NCBI GenBank assembly: GCA_037389465.1
Contig: JAZARR010000082.1
Span: 3,026,501 to 3,090,500, forward strand
Source of the DNA: Baylisascaris procyonis
Taxonomy: Eukaryota; Nematoda; Chromadorea; Rhabditida; Ascarididae
Direction: 5' to 3'
DNA: 64,000 bases
In this document: positions 1 to 11,214 of the stretch, piece after piece
Numbering within the stretch: position 1 is the stretch's first letter
Layout of the letters: every line of letters begins with the position of its first letter
Notes under the pieces: generated by a model
Seen by the model: the letters and a program-made list of their open reading frames with translations, nothing else
Database searches by the model: none
Told to the model about the DNA's origin: nothing
Program-made: the position numbers and the translations under genes

Positions 1-3000
1 GACACTGAAAAATATCAGCAAAAAACCCCACCCCGCCACATCATCATAGAAAGTTTTCATTAATCATCACTGCTTTATTCTAAATTGACTAATGCACAAG
101 GATAAAATGAAACGAAGACAAATAACAAGCAATCCCATTTCTTCCATAACCCTTCTTCTTTCAGGCTTCACATTTTCCGTACGCTCTCTTCGTGCTCCAA
201 AATAGTTTTCGGCGACTGCCTCCGACGAAATGTTCTTCAATTTACAGCGAGACCCTCTAGTCAATGGAGTGCAGTAAGCGCATACATCAACTCTACTGAA
301 CTTCAATCAACTATGACATTGACGAATTGCCCATTCATTTTGACAGAATATTTGTTTAGGCAACACTCATTCCTTGCATCTCGTTTTAGATAACACTGAT
401 TCCAGCGGATATCTCGCTAAATTCAACAAAATTAGCGCTCGCGCTATCGGGGTATAATATACAGTGCACCATTTTTGCTGCTTTTGTATAAGATGCTTCA
501 AGCATCGTCCACATCAGCGCCAACAAACTGTCATAAAAAGGACTTATAATTGAAGACCCCTCGATTGGATGTATTCTCTATGCCATTTCTTTTAGCTTCC
601 TGGTGCATCAAGGCAGGGCGAACTGTGGCTACTTCAGTGGTCCAAAATAACGTAAATAACCGGAACTGCAATGAAATGACCTGACGAAAATCGTTGGATT
701 TGCGACTGTTCAAACCAAAAGCCGTAGGCAATGTCGGTGAGTGGACTAGTTGGTTGGTAGCTGGGAAGTTGAGCCTTCTGTATCCGTGCACGCTTGCCGT
801 CATGTACTCGCAATCGCCACAACGATGCATCTGCTCAGTTCCCGGATGCGGACGTAGTGTGAGGTCTCCCGACTCGATTTCTGCTTTCATTGTCAATTTT
901 TCGCTTCACTCTTCAAATTTCGCTACAACTCGCCCTCACTCTTCGAGCTTCCTCTATATTTTTCCTCAAAAGTTTCCAGTGTTTATATCTTTTCTCAATG
1001 ATATATTCGAGTAATCAGACGTCAGGGGCACCTTCTAGTAAGAAAAGGCCTCAGGTCAAATTAAGCACCTCAGGTCAAAGTGCTACCCCAAAGGAAACTT
1101 CTACCGCTTCCCAAGAAGCGCGACAGCAAAAGCGTGCAACGACTCAATCGTCGTATTTCTTCTCATTGCAAGTCGACCATATATTCATAATAGGCTTAGA
1201 CTCACATAGTCCACTTCTTTTCCATTCTATAAATTGCTTGTTTATGTGCCTGCCACATTACCACCTCTTTTTTTGCAATAACAAGTGATGACCCATCATG
1301 TGTAAAGAACAAGACGCTGAATCTGCAGACCCCTACCGCGAAGAAATCGAAATCCCAGAAAAACAACAACATTACAGTCCATGGCGTACATCATTCCATG
1401 ATCGAAGAGTTAATGACAACAATGCTTCGAGAACAAAAATATACTGACAGTCCAATTCTGAAAACAGAGTAGTCCAGTTCTTGATTTCAAATAAGCATTA
1501 TCCCTCAGACGATGTCGAGGAAACACAACTGCATCCGATGATGACATCTTCCCAGAAATGCTACCAACTGCACCACTCCACATCGAAACTTAATGCAATT
1601 CATTCACATTTAGCAGCATGCTATCCGTTCACTACATGCGTTAATAGAAACTTGGTAGATCTATTGGCGAAGAGTGACCCTGTAGGCAAGTCCTCTTGGC
1701 ATGAAAAACCCAACCGTTTGGCTCGATCAACACCTCTTCTTGCTGAAACTTCCACATCGATCGCTGTCACCTATGACCATTTCGACACTAAGCAAATGTT
1801 TCACCGAGATGACTGCTCTTGCCATCGAAACAACTACTGTCCGTCAACGCCGAACATAAAAAATCGAAAAAACCTCCTTCAAATTCAGAAAAAAAAAAGA
1901 TCGTAAAATTAACAATTTCGTTGAACACCAAACCACGATGCATCGACAGAAACGGCGTTGCTGCTCGACCTTCCCGAGCACTAGCCGCATCGCACAACCA
2001 CGTACAATCGACATCGTACCAAAGAACTAAAAGTATGAAAAAACCCACCCAAAACATATTACGTCTGCAACGCTTGGGAAATACTAGTATTTTTAACAAA
2101 CCTACCAAGCAACAATTCAGAAAAATCCACACAACGACTCTCTTCTTGGCTGCTCAAAAATGCATACTTACATTCACAAATTCCCACTTAAAAATTGCGT
2201 TTGCTCATGCGATATTGACCACACAATAGATAACATTCCTGAGTAAACTCCAAGCTTAACACCAGAACTTTCCTCAATGATTTCCTCCCCTCTCAAATAA
2301 GGATGCCAGACCTTCTTTTATGCTTCCGACCCACCGGAATAAAGCAGAAAACAATCGACCATCGACTTAGTGATACGTTAAAAAGTTGCAACATTATTAA
2401 TTGTGCCTGTAACGTCGATGCGAACGCAAAGGTTGTGCGAGGACGTCTCGGATAGTGCGGTCCAGCCCACCGAGAGCACAAACCACTGTTTAATCTAAAA
2501 CATCCACAGTTGCGATTGCACACCGGCACAACTTCACTGGGATTCAAAATCTAAGCAGAAATGAATTATGCTCTCAAATTCACTCACTCGTCAAGACTAA
2601 CAATCCTTTTTCGAGCCACGGATACAGCTGGAAACTGTGATTTAAACACCAAACGAAAAACTGCCTCCTCCTCTTCTCATCCCTGGAAATACCTTCACGG
2701 TTAAACTCCATGACCCTTAGCGCCATCACGCCTATTCAAAATCTTTTGGTAATCAAAAGAGCATACAATAGAAGTTGAGCAATGCCTAATCCGAGTGAAC
2801 GCAACGCAAGCACCTGTCATATCAATGTTTAGTGAGGCGAAGTCGACCGGCTTTCGCTCTCCATCTGCGCGTCTCTCGTCACAAGATAATCTATAAATTG
2901 TCATGTGATTGCAACGATAGACCATTTTCATTTATGTCATATAAACACAGCGATATATATAAACAGGGAAAAACTGAAGGGAACTGGTGCCTCAGACATA

Positions 3001-4300
3001 GCAATAAACACACAAACGAGTAAAACAACCAAGTCAAGTTTTAAATTCAACGCTGCTTTTACTCGCTGAAGTAAGAAACACCTATATCCACCCAACAGTA
3101 TGGTGAAGGCTTAACCCACATATGATGTGAGCTACGGCAAAGAGGCACTACCCTCCACGCTTCAACAAACATATGCAACCCTTTAGAAACGCATATACAT
3201 ACGCACCAGTTCCCTGCGTTGAGCAACATTCAGTAAGGCGAATATGAGATCAACGAGAAACACACATGCCGCCAATCCCCTTCACGCGACCGGCAACATC
3301 GACGATCGACACTCAAAAGACGGCACATCGAATATTCTACTCCCATCTTCCACAGTTTCTTGGTGACAGCCTGCAAAATATTTTGGTGAAATAAACACAT
3401 CGCTCACATATTCACTTTGGTTTGCGGAAATCCCGCAGATGATAACAACTCATCTCGTAAATGAGCGTTCAGATGCAAATAAATTACCCACTTCCCTTAG
3501 GCCAATACGACATCTACTATTCAATCATATATTACATGAGCAAGATTAACTGGGCGGAAATGCCACTTGCGTACACTCATCACATATGATTTTAGGGCAA
3601 CTAGTTTTCCCAAACAAACCATCGGCTTGCTTCATATCTGCGAGATTTGGTCAAGCTAGATATAAATCAACCTTTTCAACTACACAGATAAAACCAGAAC
3701 AAATAATGTAAACTGCAAAGACCCCGAATACCTAACAGCCCCCTTCTCCTTATGCTGAATCAACTGATGACAATTCTAGCGCAAACATAATTTCAGATAG
3801 AATCACCGAGCTTGTTTTAGACCGGCATCCGTTTGATAAGCCACATGTTCACATCATGAGCTGCAACGGAAGACCTCTGCACCAAGGAGGCTTCAAGACT
3901 CGGCTGAAAGCATACAACAACCCCAACCCCCTTTAACATCAGCGCAACCGTAAAATAAACAATGCCAAAGGAAGTGCAATATACTTTTTCGGCTCATTCT
4001 AATCGTCAATATCAAGAGGCATCAACATGACTGTTAGAGAAAGACACTCCATCAGACGTCAGCCAACTGGCCTACTTCTTGAACTTTCATTGAGCAGATT
4101 GACGAATCCGAAAACCATTTCCCTCTCACCCCCTACTTACCGCCGCAGCGTAAGTACTGCAACAAGGCAAACGAACAGATTACGTAACTTCGGTTCACTA
4201 CATCACATTCGTTCTTCAGCTCTGAACAATGAGACCTAAACACAACAATTCGTACAAAAGCAAGGCAGAGTAACAGCAACAATCACAACCTACCAGTTAA
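1..4300. other. GC-richer block with broken frames, no gene assigned
   Basis: This block is visibly less AT-rich than the rest of the window. It contains several medium frames on both strands, none with a recognisable domain and none forming a clean exon series. Coding-like patches on the plus strand include about 1006-1150 (Ser/Thr/Lys/Gln-rich) and about 1308-1473, where one frame stays open with a Lys/Asn-rich then helical composition. The pattern of short open patches interrupted by stops fits a decayed mobile element or pseudogene better than an active gene, but no terminal repeat, polymerase motif or target-site duplication was seen. Confidence 0.3.
2303..2554 (+). pseudogene. Interrupted frame, possible retroelement remnant
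   Basis: One plus-strand frame starts at an ATG and runs 84 codons to a TAA, broken by a single in-frame TAG at 2453-2455. Just before the internal stop it reads VVRGRLG, and about 20 residues later LKHPQLRLHTG. The spacing of an RGRL motif and a KHP motif recalls the stretch ahead of the integrase zinc finger in BEL/Pao-type retrotransposons. That is a weak motif resemblance only. No reverse transcriptase or integrase core was found nearby, so chance is possible. Confidence 0.2.
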
Positions 4301-4335
4301 CTGTTGCATGATACCACTACCTTGCACCTACATAT

Positions 4336-4936
4336 TTAACATAAAGAACAAAGAGCAGAAAAAGACAGCAATAAAAGCCCACCTGATGGAATGTTATGGC
4401 CATAGAATTCTGCGAAGAGCGAATCGAGACCAAAGGGATCCGAGTCTTCGAGCCGCAACATCTTGTTCGGTGGTTCGTCACAAACGCGTTGCACACCGTC
4501 ATCGTCCGAATGGTCGGGCCGCTGAACAATGGGTTGGATAACATTACCACAGTCAGCACTAAAGCTACTGTTGACAATGCTTTCGCCATTAAGTGCGGTC
4601 AATTCGACCGTATTGCTCTCATCACTCAATTTTGCTTCATTATCCGACCACTCACGTTTGCGGTCCGTTGAACGTCGTTTGGCGTGCTTCGAACGTCGAT
4701 GTTTGCGTCGTCGAGCACGGCCTTCGCCAAGGAATTTGCATAGCGATTGAATGAGTGACGTATGAAGTAGCTCCTCGCGAAGATCACGTTCCCTACGACT
4801 ATAGGCGTTACGACGTTTACGTATAGCCATCGAAAGTAATCGAGTGGGATTGAGACCGTCGAATTCCACTTCCGATGAGCTCGTAGATGAGCACGACATC
4901 GATGATGAATCCGAAATGAATGGAGGCATTCCGTTG
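4336..4936 (-). CDS. Basic/acidic Ser-rich probable nuclear protein, main exon
   Basis: I do not recognise this gene with confidence. The exon follows a good acceptor (TTTCATTTGCAG) and stays open 200 codons to a stop at 4336. The N-terminal part is Ser-rich (SSSMSCSSTSSSEVEF). It is followed by a helical region about residues 30-65 from the in-exon ATG at 4929 (NPTRLLSMAIRKRRNAYSRR, then LREELLHTSLIQSLCKFLGE), a highly basic stretch (RARRRKHRRSKHAKRRS, a likely nuclear localisation signal), and an acidic tail with LDSLFAEFYG. The helical region weakly resembles the conserved N-terminal region of immediate-early response (IER2/IER5) or SERTA-type proteins, which are small nuclear regulators. 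I give that only as a hypothesis. A donor-like GTGGGC at 4384 could shorten the tail. It may start from the ATG at 4929, or join in phase (AT|C, Ile) to the exon at 10239-10309, which would give 223 residues in total. Confidence 0.5.
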
Positions 4937-5073
4937 CTGCAAATGAAACACCTCACTTGACGATATGAAGACGAATAGAACAGCGCAACAAAGCCCCAAC
5001 GCCTGGCAAAGACACAGCCAACCGTCAACACGAGACGAAATGAGCACAACTGATGCTGCGGATGGCGTGCCTG

Positions 5074-5082
5074 CTATTTATA
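5074..5082 (-). promoter_or_regulatory. TATA box upstream of the 4336-4936 exon
   Basis: On the minus strand the sequence is TATAAATAG, about 140 bases upstream of the exon at 4936, with a GC-richer flank containing GCGTCACT, a half-CRE-like site, at about 5087-5094. This is a textbook core-promoter arrangement for a minus-strand start near 5045. If the 10.2 kb exon is truly part of the same gene, this would be an internal alternative promoter. No transcript evidence is available. Confidence 0.35.
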
Positions 5083-5278
5083 GCACAGTGACGCGCCACC
5101 CCTCCGCATGCGAAATAGTGCTACATAAAAAACTTTCGCTTAATTTCGCATATATGCAATTTTTCAATATTTTATGCAAATTTAAGTTTCAAAAAATGGT
5201 CTTATTCTATGAGAGATTAAATTCGAATGAATAAAATAAACTTTATTAAAAATCGATTTTTTCCAATAGATTATTGGA

Positions 5279-5428
5279 ATGGCTAGCGTGCGTGATACGC
5301 ATTTGCTCGCTCCTCCCCCTCGTAAGCGCAGACTACGGAGCGTTTTCGAAAATATCGCCACCGCGATGACAAATGCTATGAAAGTGATGGGGATGTTGAC
5401 TCATATAGCGATTGGAGTAATATTTTAG
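5279..5428 (+). CDS. Small ORF in GC-rich island, 49 residues
   Basis: The ATG at 5279 opens 49 codons with normal-looking codon choice, beginning MASVRDTHLLAPPPRKRRLR and ending in a mildly hydrophobic tail. A donor-like GTAATA at 5417 could truncate it. An overlapping frame from an acceptor-like GCAG at 5331 is also open and acidic (ESDGDVDSYSDW). Only one of the two can be real. The local GC rise next to AT-rich flanks is why I list it. No homologue comes to mind. Confidence 0.2.
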   Translation: MASVRDTHLLAPPPRKRRLRSVFENIATAMTNAMKVMGMLTHIAIGVIF

Positions 5429-7074
5429 CGATATTTGATTATAGTTCCTTTATTTGTTCTGTTCTGCCGCTAATCGCCAGATAGGATACGGGTGGTGGGG
5501 GGGGGGTTAGTAGAGGAAGGCGAGAGTGGAGACAGAATTGTTGACCGGAATATAGAAACGAAACCCGTTTGATTGATAAGGGATTTTTTTTTTTTCAGCT
5601 ATCAAATTATGCTTAAGTAATAGGAATTTTGAAAAAATCGAAAATTTATAAAATTTTTGCATTCAAATAAAAATTTTTTGGGCTTCAATAATCGGAAATG
5701 AATATAAAGAAATAAGAAAAATATTTATAACTTCTTTAATGAGTCTCTTGTTTCAGATGACATCATTTCCTTTTGAGGGGTTTCAAATGAACAGAGGATA
5801 GGTAATAGTACCGGCTAATGCAGATAGCGATTATTCTAGCAGACACCGGTAGAGGTGTATTAAATGCAGGTACGGGCACTAGGTATCAAAATAGCTATTG
5901 GCTCTAATAATAACTCCAATTATGTTCTATTGAAAACCTTAAAGGAATTTCACTGTCTCTGTTGTTATGTGAATAAATATTTTATTAATTCTCTACCATT
6001 ATTATTACTATTACGGCTACCATCATTACTGCTGTTACTGAATCAGGGAAATTTTCCAAAAGAGCTCGAATATTTCGATGAGCCTCAGGTTGAGCACATA
6101 CTTTAATGCTAAAGACTGAAATTATAATTTAACGCCTGAGGTTGGGCATACGCTGTTTTAGAGAGAATCCGTATGAAAAAGCCACGCTTTTTTTTGTACG
6201 TATATATGCTATTTATTTTCTAACCGTACAACTTTATGGGTGTATAACTTTCATCATTTCCGGTCACTACTTCAATACTGTCGCTTTCATTGGTAGCCGA
6301 CTATATTGTTGATTATAAGACCAAAAACTTGCATTATTTACTTCAATAATGCAAGTTTTCCGTAATATTTCATGCTTAATCGATATTTTTTATGCAAATT
6401 ATATTTAATTTCATTGATTCAACGGTTATATTTTTCTAAGAATGCAAATTTATTACTAAATTAAGCAAATTATATAACAAATTTCAAGTTCAATTCGAAT
6501 ATAATTGCCACTGTAGTTGTGTGTGCATGTCTATAAATCAATATCCCGCATATCTTATGAATATCCCATCGATCAAACTGTTCTTATCAGTGATCCATTC
6601 TTTAATTCCACATTAAGGAACTTGTGTAAATCCATGAAATTGGATTTTTTGTTTTTTTATATGGTCGATTTTTGCATAATAAACTCGAACGACTATTGCC
6701 TAAGATTATTCGTCAACGTCTGTCACATTTTAACCGGTTTTCACCTATTTAAACGAGTTATTATGATTTAGTTGAATATTTAAAAAAAAAAAAAAACTTG
6801 CACAGATTTTCGCTTTTTTTGAGGTGGATGAATATCAATAAGATGGATGTGTGTATATCCCTAACTAGATGTAAATGTGGTATGAATTGAGAGCAAAGAA
6901 CATGTGTGACGAAAGAGCACACACATAGAGACAACGTAACGCACACAGACGCACAGACACAGAGAGACGATTGCCCCGGCAACGAGACATGAACAACTGA
7001 CTACGCCGAAGGGCCCCGCCAATAAATCGTGCGTTCGACGGCATTCGATCAACAACTCTAAGGTCATTTGTTGT

Positions 7075-7144
7075 GTGCGTATCTCTCTCTGCTTCTCTTT
7101 CCCCCTCTCTCCCTTTCTTTCTCCCTCTCTCTGCCCCCTCTCTC
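7075..7144 (+). repeat. Polypyrimidine (CT-rich) tract
   Basis: A run of about 70 bases consists almost only of C and T (CTCTCTCTG, CCCCCTCTCTCCC and similar). It is followed by a coding-like acidic segment at 7159-7240 (EVDSDEYEDNHCVID in one plus frame). It could be a promoter GAGA-type element, a long splice polypyrimidine tract or a simple repeat. The ORFs crossing it are low-complexity and are not called. Confidence 0.45.
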
Positions 7145-7989
7145 TGTTTGTTCTTCGATGGCGTTATCACGAGGGAAGTGGATTCAGACGAGTATGAAGA
7201 CAATCATTGTGTTATCGATTGTGCAATGGAATTAAAAGTCAACTCCACTAACCGAATATCATATTATTGCATTCTTATCAATTTTTTCTCAGTTATGAAA
7301 TTCATCTCTCAATAATAGTTCGTTTATTTGAAATTCAAAAAAAAAAAAAATTATAATCGAATTGACGGTATTTAATTTCTAAATAATTTTAAAAACATGC
7401 AAATGCATCAAATTTGCATATAATTTATCCAATCACTCCCCTCTTTCCTCTCCCTTCCTTCAAAATGCAATCGAACGATCAAAATAACGATAATATTTAA
7501 TTAAATACTAAATTGCATTTAGAACTAAAGCGATCGTCAAATTTTTGCATAAAAATAAATACTTGTTGAATAAAACAAGTATTTATGTCAACAATTTTTT
7601 TTTTTTTGAATCTCATAACTTTAGAAGAAATGTGCTAAAGTAATTGGCGCAATACGTGCTTTTTGTAATTCGATTCACTAGGCCGGCCGGCTTTCGTATC
7701 TTAACAAAAGGCAATTAAATATGTGAAATAGAGTTTATATTTTTTATACTTTCAAACATATTCTAAATATTTAAGTGTTTTTAACATATTCAAACACATA
7801 TAAGTAAACATATTTTACAAACCATCCAACAGCTTATATCGCTCTTCTGCCAAAAAGAAATTGCTTTTACCGCCCAGCTTTTATAAGATGTAATGTAGTA
7901 GTTGGAAAACCTATGTGAATTTTATGGCATACTTCTAAAACTTGATGTAGAAATCCTCTGATATATAATATCATATCAGACGAATATCG

Positions 7990-8100
7990 CAACCATGATC
8001 TCAATTATTTTCGATTTGAAATTGTCGGACAGGCAGACAGACATACATCCACAGACACACATACTCACAGATATGATGTTACATGATTCGTAGAGCACTA
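7990..8100 (+). repeat. Dispersed repeat, GACAGACAGACA family, copy 1
   Basis: The segment reads TTTGAAATTGTCGGACAGG, then CAGACAGACATACAT and CACAGACACACATAC. Its order (TTTGAAATT, then GGACA/CAGACAGA, then CACATAC, then a short tail with a GAT or GTCATAAT motif) is shared with a copy at 50190-50310. Shorter matches lie at 41165-41220 and 61185-61235. This fits a degraded non-autonomous interspersed element. Confidence 0.4.
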
Positions 8101-8111
8101 ATTTTTCAAAG

Positions 8112-8443
8112 CGTTCATAAACACCATAATTTTTGAAATCCTGTTTTCGCAACTCTCAATTTCGTCCGAATTATTCATCTTTGCCGAATTGGACACACAC
8201 AAAGCTCTTGAACGACTCACAATCCAGTTCTATGAATATCACTGCTCAAACAACGAATGTAACAATGTCACAGTCTAATTCTTTGCTGATGACGATTTGT
8301 ACGCAGTGCTCAATCAACCGGATCCGCTGCATTATTTAGATCCATTCAAGAGTTTTTTTCTGCGGTTTATGATCCAGAATTTCCTTTGTTGCTTTAGTAA
8401 TATGGATATTTCAATTAAACATATGAAGAGATTCAATTTTTGA
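8112..8443 (+). CDS. Two candidate exons separated by a 48-nt intron, unassigned
   Basis: An acceptor (TTTTTCAAAG, ending at 8111) opens a 147-base exon to 8258. It is followed by a 48-base GTAACA...ACGCAG intron carrying an in-frame TAA, and a second exon from 8307. The join is in phase (T|TG, Leu). The predicted peptide has a hydrophobic start (FINTIIFEILFSQ), then AELDTHKALERLTIQFYEYH, then LNQPDPLHYLDPF. The frame stays open to a TGA at 8441-8443, although a donor-like GTTTTT at about 8352 could end the second exon earlier. I do not recognise the family. It lies opposite a possible long intron of the minus-strand gene. If the intron is not real, this is a pseudogene with one stop. Confidence 0.33.
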
Positions 8444-9140
8444 GGATATTTCAGGATGTAGATAAATCCATTAGATTGCATCAGCATTTTTTTTTAAATT
8501 TTTATGATTTGCAGTTTGGAACTACTAGATGTACACATAGAGATATATGAATATACACATGGACAAATACGAAATTGCATGAATTTACACGATTTTACAC
8601 AAGGCAACACAAATGGATTGCAGAAGCACAAAGCGAGAAGAGTGCAATCGTAGTTTGAGGCGAGTGGAAGGAGGGGGGAGTGGAGGATGGGGTTTTATTC
8701 GTGGTAATATGCCTATTTCGTTGCATATGAAATTCGTCGTATTCGTGGTATTTGTGATAATACGAAATTGTGGTCTCCAAAATAACTACTGATTACTAAG
8801 TATGATAAAAAATCACTACCGTACTTCTTCACTATATGCATTACGGTAACCTACTTGAGTATACACTACGGTAACGTATTTTGGTGTAAAATGAAGATCA
8901 CTGCTGCGCTGAAAGGTGATATTCGAGGAAATATGAGTAAGACTGTGAAAAATGGTTCGCCAACAAAGAACAGACATCAAAAAGAAAAAAAAAATTTGTT
9001 TACAACTCGTATTTATATAGATACACTGACGTAGGATTGTTCAGTGTTTACGTGTCCGATCACATGACTCATTTTAATATGAATGATGCAGCTGTCAACT
9101 TATAAACAACAACTATTCGAAGTGATTAATGATGTTCTGA

Positions 9141-9190
9141 AATAGCTTAGCCGGTTAAACGCCACTGCTTATATGAGTGGGATTCCATAA
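9141..9190 (+). repeat. tRNA-like fragment (SINE-like), copy 1
   Basis: The segment contains TAGCTTAGCCGG, a full match to the RNA polymerase III A box, followed by GTTAAACGC and a CCACT...AGTGG stem in the place of an anticodon arm. The B box is degenerate. It cannot fold as a full tRNA and is best read as a tRNA-derived retroposon fragment. Confidence 0.35.
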
Positions 9191-9660
9191 CGGATATGCC
9201 TTCCCACTCTCCCAAAAGAATTTTGATTACAGTACGATGCAGCTGAAACATTACGCCAAAGAAGGAAAAAAGGTCAGTGCTAATATATACAGAACTAATT
9301 TACCCATTGCCCAAAACGTTCCCTGTAAGAGGCAGCGTTTTGACCATCATAGGAGTACTTACTTCACCTCAAAATAGAATACTTAACAAAAGTTTTTTCA
9401 ACTTGTCCATCGTCTCGATTTTTAAATTACTGTACATATGTGTGTCTATGATACGTCTATTCGCTTACTATATATACAGTATCCATTTTTATTCCTTGAA
9501 ATAACTGTATGCGACTTCGCTGTGGCATTGACTTCATACACACCAATTTATTTTGCTTCATTGTAAATAACTGACAAATAATCATATTGAAGAGTGCAAT
9601 CTCATTAGGGGACAATCATTTTTTTTTGACAGATTATATAATTTAAAAAAAAAATATGAC

Positions 9661-9822
9661 AGATTATATATAATTTAGAAAAATATTTATAATTTTTAAT
9701 TCTAAAACAATTTAAATATTCATTGTTTTGCATAGTTTCCACAGGTTATATATAATTTAGAAAAATATTTATAATTTTTAATTTTAAAACAATTTAAATA
9801 TTCATTGTTTTGCATAGTTCCC
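9661..9822 (+). repeat. Tandem duplication, 82-bp period, two copies
   Basis: Two adjacent copies begin AGATTATATATAATTTAG (9661) and AGGTTATATATAATTTAG (9743) and continue nearly identically through ATTCATTGTTTTGCATAGTT. A partial third start lies at about 9630. High identity between AT-rich copies indicates a recent local duplication. Confidence 0.75.
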
Positions 9823-10238
9823 ATTTGCTGAGTAAATCATTGGTTATGAATATTTCAAATGTTATAAAAATTTATTTTTGTTTCGAAAATGAAAACAATG
9901 AAGATGAAGCGTCATATATCGACAACAAAAAAATCTCGCAAATTTTATCAAAAATTTTGGTATCTGGTGATTCACCTTTAGCAAAGATATCTTCCATCAA
10001 TCTCCTCCTCCCCTCTTCTTCCATTCTTCCCGTATAAGCTGCCTTTATTGCACTATCACAAACGTTTCACTACGAACTTTGCTCTTTAATTTCAACAAAA
10101 TTCTATAACTTTTTAATACTCACGATCGAAGAGAACAAAATGGTCTCTATATCCTCTCATATACCAAACGTTGACATCAATACGCAGCAAAGATACACAG
10201 GTTGCTCGGCGATGGTATACACGCATAACTTTCAGTAC

Positions 10239-10309
10239 ATAGTATTATGTGAGGGGTTCATTGATTCTGAATCCCCGTCGCCGGTGTCCATCTTCTCCTC
10301 GTCCAACAT
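10239..10309 (-). CDS. Candidate first exon of the minus-strand Ser-rich protein gene
   Basis: After an acceptor (GTTGAGTTTTAG, ending at 10319) only nine bases precede an ATG at 10309. That opens MLDEEKMDTGDGDSESMNP and ends at a GTACTG donor at 10238, the same donor hexamer used by COQ6 exon 9. The exon is acidic and hydrophilic. Its phase (two bases left over) fits the exon at 4936 in frame. The short leader before ATG suggests spliced-leader trans-splicing. An overlapping 60-codon plus-strand ORF (10140-10322) is considered the shadow. The 5.3 kb distance to the next exon makes the link tentative. Confidence 0.35.
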
Positions 10310-10318
10310 CGCACGACT

Positions 10319-11214
10319 CTAAAACTCAACGAATCCTAATATTATATATGATAGTTAAATATATCTAACATTATTTCTTGGCCTTTCTTCCACTCTCATT
10401 AGCTATAGGCGCCATGTTGCATTACTATAATATAAGATCAGATGCTTGTTTAAATTTAATCCCTAATTTTCTGTCGTATATTGCTTTATACTATTGTCAC
10501 ACATTGCCAACAATGACTACCCTCTACTGAGTGAAAGTAAACGAAAAAGTAAACACTATCAGAAGCGCATCAATGAGTTGATCTCATATGGAACGATGGA
10601 AACATGACTTGAAACGGATTCTCGAGGATAACAATGAAACTATTTAAGGCCACTTAAACATGTACCCCCCTTTCCCTGCCCCCAGCTACTCAAAGGGGAG
10701 GTGCTTTTCAGTGACTACTTGTGAGTTCGACTTTGAGTTTGCACCTAATTCTATAGAACAGCCTATTTTAATGCAAAATTTGATGTGTTATCGCAAATCC
10801 CCTTTCAAGCTTGATTGTTATTGACCAATTTTAAATCCTGTCAGTCAATACCACAATATTTATGATTAAAAATAGATTCAATTATAGAATTATCGATCAT
10901 AAAATCAGTTTTTATTTGTCAAAGAAAAAATCGTATCCTCATTCCCTATTTAAACCGATTAGACGATAAGGTGCATCAGTAACCGGAATTTCTTCATCGA
11001 TGATAATCTACCTTGCTTATGGTTGCAGTTTTAGAGTGCAGTCAGTCAAACTCTTTTAATCTTTTAGTGTAAAGCACCTTTCAGTTAAATAGGCTTTCAA
11101 TAAGCACATTAAATTAGTGTAATGTAGATGAACAGTTCTCTCCCAAACAACGGCACTGGAAAACAAACGACCTCGACAGCCTCACTGATTAATAAAAGAT
11201 GCCGGAAATCTACC
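10319..11214. other. Intergenic gap between MED29 and the downstream minus-strand gene
   Basis: About 900 bases of ordinary AT-rich sequence lie between the MED29 stop and the next acceptor-plus-ATG. No convincing ORF, RNA gene or repeat was seen. Confidence 0.5.

Noticed and set aside
6761..7315. Several overlapping ORFs across the CT/GA tract
   Set aside because: Low-complexity Ser/Leu/Pro or Arg/Glu/Gly strings from a polypyrimidine tract; only the acidic segment after it has any coding character.
10140..10322. 60-codon plus-strand ORF
   Set aside because: Shadow of the better supported minus-strand exon, which has an acceptor nine bases before its ATG and an in-phase donor.
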